Below, one piece after another: positions 1 to 8,340 of a DNA stretch of 64,000 bases. Location of the stretch: positions 62,001 to 126,000 of the forward strand of contig NZ_MQUS01000023.1 in the NCBI RefSeq assembly GCF_001953885.1, read 5' to 3'. Each line of letters starts with the position of its first letter. The stretch's first letter is position 1. The DNA comes from Streptomyces sp. IMTB 2501 (GTDB lineage Bacteria; Actinomycetota; Actinomycetes; Streptomycetales; Streptomycetaceae). The notes beneath the pieces are model-generated. The model had not been told where the DNA came from and searched no databases. It saw only the letters and a program-made list of their open reading frames with translations. Both the position numbers and the translations under genes were made by a program.

Positions 1-225
1 AGACGTCCGGACGATCTCGACGAGCAGCTGTTCCTTGGAGCCGAAGTAGTGGATCAGCATGCGGTGACTGACACCGATCGCGGCGCCCAGGCGGCGCAGG
101 CTCAGGTCCGCGATGCCGTGCGCTGCTACGTGATCGACGGCCGCGTCCACCAGTTGGGCGCGACGGTCCCCAGCCGTGCTGTGCGCGGCATCGCCCTTGC
201 GTTGCGGGTTGTCCGTATTCACCAC
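1..225 (-). CDS. TetR-family regulator, N-terminal part (cut by window edge)
   Basis: Reading leftward from a GTG (225, or the adjacent GTG at 222) gives about 75 residues with a typical TetR helix-turn-helix: a first helix around RRAQLVDAAVDHVAAHG, then LSLRRLGAAIGVSHRMLIHYFGSKEQLL. The recognition-helix region (GVSHRMLIHYFGSK) is characteristic of the family. The ligand-binding domain lies outside the window. It is divergent from the SRPBCC gene, with only 46 bp between the starts, and that gap holds two copies of an inverted repeat, so it very probably represses itself and the SRPBCC gene. Ligand unknown. Confidence 0.85.
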   Translation of the reverse strand, partial: MVNTDNPQRKGDAAHSTAGDRRAQLVDAAVDHVAAHGIADLSLRRLGAAIGVSHRMLIHYFGSKEQLLVEIVRTS

Positions 226-233
226 ATCACGAG

Positions 234-272
234 TGTACCAATTGGTACAACTCGCATGTACCGTGTGGTACA
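234..272. promoter_or_regulatory. two tandem operators for the divergent TetR/SRPBCC pair
   Basis: TGTACCAATTGGTACA (234-249) is a perfect 16-bp palindrome, and TGTACCGTGTGGTACA (257-272) has the same TGTACC-N4-GGTACA arms. Their centres are 23 bp apart, about two helical turns. The second copy ends on the A of the SRPBCC ATG. Assignment to the adjacent TetR is inference from position and symmetry. Confidence 0.75.
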
Positions 273-736
273 TGAAGTCTGTCACCGTGTCGATCGACGT
301 ACCGCAGACGCCCGAGCAGGTCTACGACTTCCTCGATGTCATGGCTCACCACGAGCGCTTCACCAACCACTACCTGACCGACTGGCGGTACGATGGCCCC
401 GCCCGCGGCATCGGATCGTGCGCCACGGTCACCGCCGCGCTGGGCGGTGTGAAGACCGACGTCGCCATCGAGGTCGTTGAGGCCGAGGCGTCGCGGTGCA
501 TCGTGGAACGCAATGTCAGCGCGGCAGGCCGGCGCCTGGCCCACGGCATCTACACCATCGAACCGCTGCCAACCGGCGGTAGCCGCGTCTCGTTCACCTA
601 CACCTGGACGCGCGCCCCTCTCGCCGAACGCCTGCTGGCACCGGCCGTCCGTGCCACGATGCAGCGAGCCAATCGCATAGTCATGCGGCGCCTGGCTTCA
701 GAGCTGGCTCATCACGTATCCGCGGCCGGCGCCTGA
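272..736 (+). CDS. SRPBCC-family (polyketide cyclase/START-fold) protein
   Basis: 154 residues beginning MKSVTVSIDVPQTPEQVYDFL, the usual first strand and helix of the SRPBCC ligand-binding fold, followed by the alternating strands and long C-terminal helix (RANRIVMRRLASEL) of the family. These proteins bind hydrophobic ligands in a cavity; some are cyclases, others only carriers. The ATG at 272 was chosen over an upstream in-frame start at 176 because the longer form would read through the operators and into the TetR gene. There is no Shine-Dalgarno sequence, so a leaderless or very short-leader transcript is likely. Substrate not predictable from sequence. Confidence 0.8.
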   Translation: MKSVTVSIDVPQTPEQVYDFLDVMAHHERFTNHYLTDWRYDGPARGIGSCATVTAALGGVKTDVAIEVVEAEASRCIVERNVSAAGRRLAHGIYTIEPLPTGGSRVSFTYTWTRAPLAERLLAPAVRATMQRANRIVMRRLASELAHHVSAAGA

Positions 737-1431
737 CGAAGGTACGCCTCGATTCTGGAGTCCGTGTCTTCGGTCACGGTCGGAGCTCGATCAGACGCCG
801 CCCCGGTGCTTCCGATGTGCCGCTCGCCATGGGCGCTGAGGAACTCGCGTTCGTCGGTGCACCCTTCGAGCTGCACGCCAACGGCACCAAGCTGGATTGC
901 ACCGGTCACGCAGGTCCGTTGGCACTGGCGGCCGATAGCGTCAGTGAGCATGGACAGCGTTGAACTGGCAGAGGCCGTCCAGGACTTCGGTCGCTTGGTG
1001 ACGCCCTGGTGGAGGAGACTGGCGAGCGCGTGGGTGTCACCGCGGACGGCGAATCGGTGAGCGTGCAACAGCCCCCAGTTGGCGAGGAGGAAGAGGAGCA
1101 AGAGTGACGGCGGGTTTCGATCGGGGGTCCCGGAGGCGGCGAAACGTCTCGGGCGGGACCGCAAACGACATGAGTTGTCCGATGACCGCGGGCACGCGCC
1201 ACAGCACGGCGCGGTGAATCCGCCGTGTCGCCCACCCGCACGTGTACGTGCCCGCCGCCACCAGCGACACCGGTGCAATAGCGACCGGACCCGCCGCCAC
1301 GCCCCCAGCCGCAGTACCTGCCACGCGACCGCCGCTGCAGCCCCGGCCCGGACCTGGTGCCCAGCGGCGCGGCTCATCCGGCCGGCACGCGACGTCACAT
1401 CTCTAGGACACCGCGCGCAAGTCCATGCTCA
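737..1431. other. gene-poor stretch with possible degenerate leftward reading frames
   Basis: About 700 bp between two convergent genes. A 228-codon open frame lies on the minus strand (712-1398), but its composition is Arg/Ser-rich and uneven, and it overlaps the SRPBCC gene end. The most protein-like pieces lie in different minus-strand frames (roughly 1150-1320 and 740-1080), which would fit a frameshifted remnant. I recognise no family. Confidence 0.35.
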
Positions 1432-2877
1432 TCACTGAGGCCCGACCATCGTGCCCGCGCGTTGGGCCGTGCTGCGTGCCCAAGGGCTGGAACTGACCGC
1501 CCCGAGGATCACGATGCCCGCGCCGAGCATGAGGATCATCCACCACACGCCATGCGCCGCTTCGGTGAAGGCCATCCCGTCATGGGCGATCTCCGGGCCG
1601 GTGATCGTCCCGGAGATCGCGACGCCCAGCGTCATGCCGGCCTGGCGGCCGGTGGAGGCCAGGGAGCCGGCCAGTCCGGCCATCGAACGGGGCATCCCGG
1701 AGATCGCCGAGTTCGTGATCGGCGGGTTGATGGCACCGAGGAAGACGCCGAACAGCAGGTAGATCGATAGCGCGGCCGGGAGGGGAGTGTCCGGCCCGAG
1801 GTATAGCGACACGCCGCCGCCCAGGGCCAGGGCGGTCCCGGCTGTCGCCAGCGGCAACAGAGGGCCGCACGCGCCGACCATGCGCCCCGTGAGCGGAGAT
1901 ATCGCCAGGACCGGCAGCCCGACCGGGAGCAGGCACAGCCCCGCCGTCACGGGCGGCAGGCCGCGCACGTCCTGCAGATACTGGGTGGTCACGAACAAGA
2001 ACGCGCCGAAGCCGCACAGGCCGAACAGCGCCATCACGATCGCCGAACTGAACGGCACGCTGCGCAAGAGACGCAGTTCCAGGAGTGGGTCGGCGCGGCG
2101 CGGTTCGTAGCCGAGGATGCCCGCCACGCCGAGCGCGGCGACAGCGAGCAGCCCGATGATGACCGGCGAGGTCCAGCCGAGCGACCTGGACTCGATGATC
2201 GCGTACACGACACTGCCCAGGACCAGGACCATCAGGGCCTGCCCGACAGGGTCGAACCGGCGTGCCCGGGCCGCGCGGGACTCGGGCACGAACAGCGCCG
2301 CGCACACGATCGCCACGGCCACGATCGGGACGTTGATCCAGAAGACCGACCGCCAGCCGAAGGCGTCGACCAACCCTCCGCCGAGGATCGGGCCAAGGGC
2401 CAGCGCCAGCCCGGACATCGAGGCGAAGACCCCGATGGCCCGCGCCCGTTCGGCGGCACCGGTGAACGTGTTCGCGACGATCGCCATGGCCACTGGGTTG
2501 AGCATGGTCCCGCCGACCGCTTGCAGCACGCGCGCCGCGATCAGCCAGCCGATGCCCGGCGCCAGTCCGCACAGCAGTGACCCGAGGCCGAAGGCCGCGA
2601 GACCGGCCTGGAAGACACGGCGCCGGCCGATCCGGTCGGCGGTGGAACCGGCCAGCACGAGGAACCCGGCCAGCACCAGGGTGTAGGCGTCGACCGTCCA
2701 CTGCAGGCCGGACTCCGAGGCATGCAGGTCGCGGCCCATGGTGGGGAGCGCGACGTTGACGATAGAAATGTCCATGACGACCACGACGATGCTGATGCAA
2801 CAGACCGCGAGCACCAGGGACTTGCGGCGCGGGCTCAGTCCGGCGGCCGCGGGCGGGGAGAGCACTGATGAACTCAT
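1432..2877 (-). CDS. MFS drug exporter, DHA2/EmrB-QacA type
   Basis: 481 residues with about 14 hydrophobic segments. Family motifs are present: DISIVNVALPTMGRDL in TM1, the loop 2-3 motif A (STADRIGRRRVFQAG) and motif C in TM5 (LALALGPILGGGLVDAFGWR). This is the proton-driven efflux architecture of QacA/EmrB-like pumps in the inner membrane. The ATG at 2877 is preferred because longer upstream reading runs into the divergent MerR gene. The divergent MerR partner suggests drug-inducible expression. Substrate unknown; cationic or aromatic drugs would be typical for the family. Confidence 0.9.
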   Translation of the reverse strand: MSSSVLSPPAAAGLSPRRKSLVLAVCCISIVVVVMDISIVNVALPTMGRDLHASESGLQWTVDAYTLVLAGFLVLAGSTADRIGRRRVFQAGLAAFGLGSLLCGLAPGIGWLIAARVLQAVGGTMLNPVAMAIVANTFTGAAERARAIGVFASMSGLALALGPILGGGLVDAFGWRSVFWINVPIVAVAIVCAALFVPESRAARARRFDPVGQALMVLVLGSVVYAIIESRSLGWTSPVIIGLLAVAALGVAGILGYEPRRADPLLELRLLRSVPFSSAIVMALFGLCGFGAFLFVTTQYLQDVRGLPPVTAGLCLLPVGLPVLAISPLTGRMVGACGPLLPLATAGTALALGGGVSLYLGPDTPLPAALSIYLLFGVFLGAINPPITNSAISGMPRSMAGLAGSLASTGRQAGMTLGVAISGTITGPEIAHDGMAFTEAAHGVWWMILMLGAGIVILGAVSSSPWARSTAQRAGTMVGPQ

Positions 2878-2901
2878 GGCCACGACGCTAGAATTTAGAG
2901 C
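2878..2901. promoter_or_regulatory. 24-bp divergent promoter region of MFS and MerR genes
   Basis: The two start codons are separated by only 24 bp, which contains the near-palindrome CTAGAATTTAG. TAGAAT (2889-2894) would serve as a -10 box for the rightward gene and TAAATT for the leftward one, placing both transcription starts at or beside the start codons. Inferred leaderless divergent promoters under MerR control. Confidence 0.5.
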
Positions 2902-3378
2902 GTGCTCGAAATCAAATCGCAGCCAGAATCCGACGCCGTCGAGCCGAAGGCGGACCACGGCGCCGTGCCCGCGGCAGGTCTGACCATCGCCGAGGCGGCC
3001 CGCCGGACCGGGGTGAGCGTGCACACGCTTCGGTACTACGAGCGCGCAGGCCTGGTCATCAGCCCGGTCGACCGCACGAGCGGCGGCCGCCGCCGGTACC
3101 GGGAACTCGACCTCAAGTGGATCACCATCTGCACCAAGCTGCGCGCCACCGGTATGCCCATCAGAGGTATCCGCGAGTACGCCGAACTGGTCGCCGCGGG
3201 ATCGGGCAACGAGGCGGAACGGCTCGCCCTCCTGGAAGCCCACCGGGCCGAGATCTTGACCAGACTCGCGGAGATCCAGGAGAACCTGAAAATGATCGAC
3301 CGCAAGATTGAGGTCTACCGAGGAAGCCTGGCCGCGGGCGAGGCCGATCAACTCTGGGCACCGGTCAGTCCCCGTTGA
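2902..3378 (+). CDS. MerR-family transcriptional regulator
   Basis: 158 residues from a GTG. A roughly 25-residue non-conserved extension precedes the MerR winged helix (LTIAEAARRTGVSVHTLRYYERAGLV, then a wing with GGRRRYRELDLKWI). A dimerisation helix follows (EAERLALLEAHRAEILTRLAEIQENLKMIDRKIEVY). There is no obvious C-terminal effector domain or cysteine metal site, so it resembles the small drug- or redox-responsive MerR proteins. It diverges from the MFS exporter, which is its probable target. Confidence 0.88.
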   Translation: MLEIKSQPESDAVEPKADHGAVPAAGLTIAEAARRTGVSVHTLRYYERAGLVISPVDRTSGGRRRYRELDLKWITICTKLRATGMPIRGIREYAELVAAGSGNEAERLALLEAHRAEILTRLAEIQENLKMIDRKIEVYRGSLAAGEADQLWAPVSPR

Positions 3379-3783
3379 GCAGCGCGCAGGACGGCAGGTC
3401 GCGGACCTCGATCGGGGCGGCAAGCGCGTCACCCCTGGCTGTGCAGCAGCCGTCTCCGTGCGCGAGCGCGGTGAGCCGCTGATCGATGTCCGTAGGAGGC
3501 CACTCCAGCGTGAAGGCGTGCTGGAGTGAGGGTCTCGGCTGAGCGGAGGGCACGTAGCAGTGCCGTGCGTCGGCGTCACGTCAACGCAGGTGGCGGTCCC
3601 GGGTCTGAACCTGCGCGGGGTGGTCGCGATGGTTTGAGTTGTCTGGCGTGAAATACCACAGCGGTCCGTAGACGCAGAGACACCTGACGTGAAGTCAAGT
3701 CTCTTGAAACAGGGATGTTCTTTTTCGCCGTTGGCCCTCATCATGTGGCCACCGCCACAGCTGACGAGACGCCAGGAGGCGCT
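3379..3783. other. intergenic region with a hairpin
   Basis: 405 bp without a convincing gene. An inverted repeat CACTCCAGC (3501-3509) / GCTGGAGTG (3520-3528) could act as a terminator for the MerR gene; it also resembles dyads bound by MerR proteins. The rest shows nothing I can assign. Confidence 0.4.
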
Positions 3784-4485
3784 GTGCTACGCCTGCATGC
3801 CCGAGCGCGAGTTCTCTCCTGTGTCATCGCTGTGCTGCTTTGCTCGGCGACACCCGTATCGGCGGCCGTGCAGGACGAGGGCACGGACAGTGAGGTCACA
3901 CCAGTCATCCTCGTGCACGGCTACAACGCGGACCCCGGAGTGTGGGGTTCATTCCGGGCTGCGCTGCTCTCGTCCGGGTACAGGGACAAGGACGTGTTCG
4001 CCTGGGGCTACGACACCAGCCAGTCCGTGAACGAAACGCTCTCCGGCCGCTTCGGCGCGTACGTCGCTCAGGTCCGGGCGCAGACGGGCGCCTGGAAAGT
4101 CGACATCGTGGCCCACTCCTTCGGCAGTCTCGTCACCCGTTGGTACATCAAGTACGGGGGCGGCACCGCGACCGTGGACCACTGGGCGTCGCTGGGCGGC
4201 CCCAACCACGGGACCAGCACTGCCTGGGCCTGCGCGCTGTGGTCGCAGGCGTGCAGGGACATGACGCCCGGGTCGTACGTGCAGACCCAGCTGGCCGAGG
4301 GCGACGAGACGCCCGGCGAGGTCCGCTACGGAACCTGGTGGTCGAACTGCGACGAGGTCATCAACCCGGACAGCAGCGTGCTCCTGAACGGGGCCGACAA
4401 CCACGCGGCGGGCTGCCTGGCCCACAACGCCCTGCTCACCGATGAGACCGTCTCGCAGCAGGTCCGGGCCTTCCTACGCGGCTGA
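3784..4485 (+). CDS. secreted lipase/esterase, class-2 lipase type
   Basis: 233 residues from a GTG with a good Shine-Dalgarno (AGGAGG, 3774-3779). A Sec signal peptide (VLSCVIAVLLCSATPVSAA) is followed by the lipase core: oxyanion-loop segment VILVHGYNADPGVW, then VDIVAHSFGSL with nucleophile Ser112 in the A-H-S-F-G elbow. The layout matches small Bacillus LipA-like (Lipase_2) enzymes. Cysteine pairs in the second half fit an extracellular disulfide-bonded protein. A late histidine (GCLAHNALL) is a candidate for the catalytic triad. It would hydrolyse short or medium acyl esters outside the cell. An earlier in-frame start at 3715 lacks an RBS. Confidence 0.85.
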   Translation: MLRLHARARVLSCVIAVLLCSATPVSAAVQDEGTDSEVTPVILVHGYNADPGVWGSFRAALLSSGYRDKDVFAWGYDTSQSVNETLSGRFGAYVAQVRAQTGAWKVDIVAHSFGSLVTRWYIKYGGGTATVDHWASLGGPNHGTSTAWACALWSQACRDMTPGSYVQTQLAEGDETPGEVRYGTWWSNCDEVINPDSSVLLNGADNHAAGCLAHNALLTDETVSQQVRAFLRG

Positions 4486-4672
4486 GGCCCGACGACGCTC
4501 TGAAAAGGCATCGCGACGCGGGCCAAAAGGGGGGGAAGACCTCGGCGCAGACGTCGGCGGCCAGGTGGAGTTCGCTGCCCGGCCTGCCGCGTGAGCGGCC
4601 GAGGCCCCTGATCGGCATCGGAAGCGAGAGCAACTCCACCCGCCCGCACCTTCGATGGCGAGGTTCTGCCTC

Positions 4673-7177
4673 TCAGCGCAGGTCGACGACCGTGCGAAGC
4701 TTCCCGCTGATGGGAGTGCGCTCGAAGGTCTCCCTCCGTACGCTCTGCACGGCAAGCGAAAGCAGGCCCTCATCCACCGCTGAGGCCACCTCCGGAACCT
4801 CGGTGGTGACCTCCGTGCGTACGAGGTCGGGGTCGGGGGCGTACTGCTCGTCGAGCCGGACCGTCAGCCGTTCCCGGTCGGTGCCGGGTGCCACCGACAG
4901 CTGCACCTCGCCGTGATACGCGAGCCGCTCCTCCAACGCCCGGACAATGCGCCGGTAGTTGACGAAGTACGTGCCCACGCGCACCACATCGCCGTAGCGC
5001 CCGAGCAGTTCCAGGCGTGGCACGGTGCTGCCGCAGGCACAGGTGCCCCCCACCGCACGTCCCAGATCACCGATCTCGTAGCGCTCCAGGCGCTGACCGG
5101 CCCGGGCCCGGGAGGTGAACACCAGCCGTCCCGGTTCACCCGGAGCCACCGGCCGGTCCTCCTGCGGATCCAGGATCTCCAGTGTGTGCAGGTCGGTCAG
5201 CACATGGTGGACCGAGCCGTCGGAGGACGCGCACTGGTAGCCCAGAGGGCCGAGGTCGGTGCTGCCGTAGGCCGCGGAACGGATCACCCTCACCCCGAAG
5301 TCCTCGGTGAGCACCCGGCGTTGTTCGGCGGTGAAGTGCTCGCCGCCGTAGAAGACCTGGCGGATGCCGCCGTAGGCGCGCAGCCGGTCGGACTCGGCGT
5401 GCAGCAGCTGCCACAGGTAGGACGGCATACCGAAGAGGGTGTCGGCCCGGTGGGCGATCAGTGCCTCGGCGACCATGGCGTGGTCGGGGCCCGCGGCGAT
5501 CGGGAACTGCGTGGCGTTCAGCCGTTCCAGGATGGAGAAGAAGCTGATGAAGCTTCCGTACATGCCGCCGCTGTAGAAGAGGTTGGCCGCCCGGTCCCGT
5601 GCCGGGTCGAAGCCGGCCGCGAGCAGGCCGTCCGCCGCGGCGCGCATCTGGTTGTCGTAGTCGTCGCAGGTGAACACCGACAGCGCGGGTGCGCCCGTGG
5701 AGCCTCCGCTGCGGAAGTACAGGTGTGCGTGGCGCGGGTCCAAGGTGGCGAGCGCGCGCTGCACGCCCTCCTTGCCAAGGAGCGGCGCGTCCGGCGCCGG
5801 GGGCAGCACCGGCGGCGCCACCAGGTCGTCCAGACAGGGCACCGTACGGAAGTCGGCGTCCGTGGCGCGCACGCTCACCCTGCGGCTGTAGCGCTGCAAC
5901 GCGTAGACGCCGTCGTGCGGTTCGCCCTCATAGCTGTCCAGCATGGAGCCGACCGGGGTGACGCGGGTGACGCCCGCTGCGAACATTGCGCGGGAGAGCT
6001 CGGCCACCTCCGCACGGTCGCCGCCGATCGCAGCAGTCTGCAGATAGCGGCGCATGGGCCGCAGGGTCGCGGTGATCGCGTGCCGGGGAAGCGGCTTGAC
6101 CCAGACGCTGCGGTGCAGCGGGGAGGCGTCGAGCGCGGCACGCGTGTCGGCCAGGACCCGCCAGGAGCCGTCCTCGGCGGCGAACACACGGGTGAGGCCC
6201 AGGTGTTGTTCGAGCTGGGCAAGCTGCTGCACCGTAGTGATCTCCGCCTGCTCGGCGGGATCCGGCGCAGGCGCCTGATGCCGGTCGGACACCTTCGCCA
6301 GCCGTTCGGCGAACCGGCCGGCGAACGCGAAGAGTTCCTCGGTGTCTTCGGCGTCGAGATACACCACCTGCGGGCTGGAACACGCCTGCTGTTCGTAGCG
6401 GCAGACGTCTTCGGCGAGCGCGTCGAGCACCCCGTCCTCGGACGAGGCCCGCCGGGTCAGGTAGGCGAAGGAGATCCGGTGGCCCCACTCGACCAAGCGG
6501 CAACCGGGCTGGGCCAGTTCGCCCGCCGCGCGCACCGCGTCCTCGCCGCCCCACACCGCGATCGCGTCCGCCGGCCCGCAGACCGCTTCCAGCCACTCAC
6601 CGCGCGCGGAGGAGAAACGCAGGGCGACGACGCGCTCGGCGATCAGCCCGGAAGGGTCGGCCGCACCGAGCGCGGCGAGCAGGTCGAGGGCGAGGGAGGA
6701 GTCGGAGCTGCTGGTCTTCAGCACGTTGAGGTTGCCGGCCAGCAGCCCCTCCACGACGCTCAGCGGTGCCACGGCCGCGGCGTTGCCCGGCGCGATGTGC
6801 ACCAGCAGGCCGACAGGGGCCCACGCCTCGTACACCGTCTCGCGGGCGTCCGGCCGGGTCAGCCGTTCCGGACGCAGTCCGCCCAGCTCCCGCCGCAGTT
6901 TGCGCTCCAGCGCCTCCCGGGTGAGTGCGCTGGCCAGCTCGGCCAGCACGGCCGGGGCCTCGTCCGCGGGCAGTTGCCCGGCCAGCCGGCCGTACAGGGC
7001 GGAGGCGGGATCGACCAGGTCACGGCTGACCGCGGCACAGGCGCCGAGCACCACGTCGGTGGGCAGGGGACGGCTCAGGACCTGCCCGGCCAGCTTGGGC
7101 AGAGCGGCGAGCCGCCGGCCCGCCTCGGCGTCGTCGACGAACTCGCCCTGCCAGAGGTGGAGTACGGGGGTGATCAC
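4673..7177 (-). CDS. LuxC-type acyl reductase fused to a PaaK-like adenylate-forming ligase
   Basis: 834 residues, last gene of the leftward operon. Residues 1 to about 430 are a LuxC-family acyl-CoA/acyl-enzyme reductase of the aldehyde dehydrogenase fold: a nucleotide-binding region (GLLVHIAPGNAAAVAPLSVVEGLLAGN... from 123) and the active-site cysteine Cys266 in YEQQACSSPQ. Residues about 465-834 are a PaaK-like ligase: FRSGGSTGAPALS (488-500) as the phosphate loop, YGSTDLGPLGYQC, a cysteine cluster CACGSTVPRLELLGRYGD and the C-terminal lid region. In luminescent bacteria LuxC reduces an acyl group passed from LuxE; here an extra ligase is covalently attached. The GTG start overlaps the LuxE stop (GTGA), indicating translational coupling. 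LuxC alone is usually about 480 residues, so the fusion is the notable feature. Substrate unknown. Confidence 0.88.
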   Translation of the reverse strand: MITPVLHLWQGEFVDDAEAGRRLAALPKLAGQVLSRPLPTDVVLGACAAVSRDLVDPASALYGRLAGQLPADEAPAVLAELASALTREALERKLRRELGGLRPERLTRPDARETVYEAWAPVGLLVHIAPGNAAAVAPLSVVEGLLAGNLNVLKTSSSDSSLALDLLAALGAADPSGLIAERVVALRFSSARGEWLEAVCGPADAIAVWGGEDAVRAAGELAQPGCRLVEWGHRISFAYLTRRASSEDGVLDALAEDVCRYEQQACSSPQVVYLDAEDTEELFAFAGRFAERLAKVSDRHQAPAPDPAEQAEITTVQQLAQLEQHLGLTRVFAAEDGSWRVLADTRAALDASPLHRSVWVKPLPRHAITATLRPMRRYLQTAAIGGDRAEVAELSRAMFAAGVTRVTPVGSMLDSYEGEPHDGVYALQRYSRRVSVRATDADFRTVPCLDDLVAPPVLPPAPDAPLLGKEGVQRALATLDPRHAHLYFRSGGSTGAPALSVFTCDDYDNQMRAAADGLLAAGFDPARDRAANLFYSGGMYGSFISFFSILERLNATQFPIAAGPDHAMVAEALIAHRADTLFGMPSYLWQLLHAESDRLRAYGGIRQVFYGGEHFTAEQRRVLTEDFGVRVIRSAAYGSTDLGPLGYQCASSDGSVHHVLTDLHTLEILDPQEDRPVAPGEPGRLVFTSRARAGQRLERYEIGDLGRAVGGTCACGSTVPRLELLGRYGDVVRVGTYFVNYRRIVRALEERLAYHGEVQLSVAPGTDRERLTVRLDEQYAPDPDLVRTEVTTEVPEVASAVDEGLLSLAVQSVRRETFERTPISGKLRTVVDLR

Positions 7178-8340
7178 GACATTCCCTTCATCAGTTCGGC
7201 GGCGGCGACCGCGCAGCTGCGGTTGCGGCTCACTCCGGCCCGGCCGTGCACGGTGAACCAGTCGGTGGACAGCGGACAGGGACACTCCTCGCCGGGGTGC
7301 AGCGACGCGAGGTCGCCCATCACCACGCTCTGCGCGGGCACCGAGGTGATGTAGGGGCTGACCAGGTGCAGGAAGCCACGATCGCCGTACGGCAGTGGGC
7401 GCAGCGTCCCGGTGTCACGGACGGCCGCCCGCGACCACACCGGCACGTGCAGCCGGTGCTGGGCACACTCGATGTACGGCACGCAGTGCTCGACGGAGCC
7501 GAACGTGTCGCGGACACGCTCCGCGGGAATCCCGAGGCGGTCGGTGACCTCCGCGTAGAAGGCGTCCTTGCCGATCTGCCGGTCGGCGTGACCCTTCCAG
7601 CCGCCGCCGAGCACCACCAGCGATCCCTCGGGCAGCCGCAGCGGCGGCAGCCCCATCGCCCGCATCCGCTCCAGGGTGAAGTACAGGAACGCGGGGAAGC
7701 CCAGGATGCGGACCGGCACGTCGTCCTCTGCGTAGCGCTGCAACGCCGCGATACAGCCGTTCACGTCGAACTCGTGGCCGCTGCCGGTGTGCCGCAGGGC
7801 GTGCGTGGTGTGCCGGGCCGGGGCGAAGTCGCACAGATAGTTGTCGGTGAACGACGTGCCCAGTTTCAGCGCCGGAGCAGGCTCGTAGCTGTAGAGCAGG
7901 TAGTTGACCGGCTGCTCGGGGGTGATCCAGCCGTAGTGGTCGAAGATCCGGGCCACCATGCGCTGCGCCGAGCGGATGGTCCATTCGTCGAAGAACATCT
8001 GTGACTTCTGGCCCGTGGTGCCCGAGGACGTCAGATGCAGGAACACCTCGTCGCGCGGGATCGAGAGCACCTCATGACGCTTGAAGAAGGCGGCGGGCAC
8101 CAGCGGGGTGCGCACGCCGACGCCGATCGTGGGAGCGGGTGCTTCGGCCGGGTCCTCGAACAGGGCGGCGAAGAACGGGGAGCGGCGGGCGTGCCAGGCG
8201 TTGGCCTCCGCCATCGCGGAGGCGAACAGAGCGTCGACGTCGGGGCCGTCGGCGTACGGCGCCGCCAGGTCGCACAGGCGCTGCACCTGACCGAGCGCCG
8301 CCGGGTCGGGGACCTCGACGGGAGCGAGATGGGGTTTCAT
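7174..8340 (-). CDS. LuxE-family acyl-protein synthetase
   Basis: 388 residues, close to the length of Vibrio LuxE. The adenylation loop LTSSGTTGQKSQM (about 103-115) activates a carboxylic acid with ATP. Further LuxE-like blocks are LGGGWKGHADRQIGKDAFY and DTFGSVEHCVPYIEC. A cysteine 13 residues from the C-terminus (Cys376 in SRNRSCAVAAAEL) sits where LuxE carries its acyl-accepting cysteine, so it probably holds the acyl group as a thioester and passes it to the LuxC domain encoded next. It overlaps both neighbours by 4 nt. Acid chain length cannot be read from the sequence. Confidence 0.88.
   Translation of the reverse strand: MKPHLAPVEVPDPAALGQVQRLCDLAAPYADGPDVDALFASAMAEANAWHARRSPFFAALFEDPAEAPAPTIGVGVRTPLVPAAFFKRHEVLSIPRDEVFLHLTSSGTTGQKSQMFFDEWTIRSAQRMVARIFDHYGWITPEQPVNYLLYSYEPAPALKLGTSFTDNYLCDFAPARHTTHALRHTGSGHEFDVNGCIAALQRYAEDDVPVRILGFPAFLYFTLERMRAMGLPPLRLPEGSLVVLGGGWKGHADRQIGKDAFYAEVTDRLGIPAERVRDTFGSVEHCVPYIECAQHRLHVPVWSRAAVRDTGTLRPLPYGDRGFLHLVSPYITSVPAQSVVMGDLASLHPGEECPCPLSTDWFTVHGRAGVSRNRSCAVAAAELMKGMS

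Noticed and set aside
4913..7354. 813-codon open frame antisense to the LuxC-ligase gene
   Set aside because: Composition is Gly/Arg/His-rich with no motifs; it is the GC-biased shadow of a well-supported gene.
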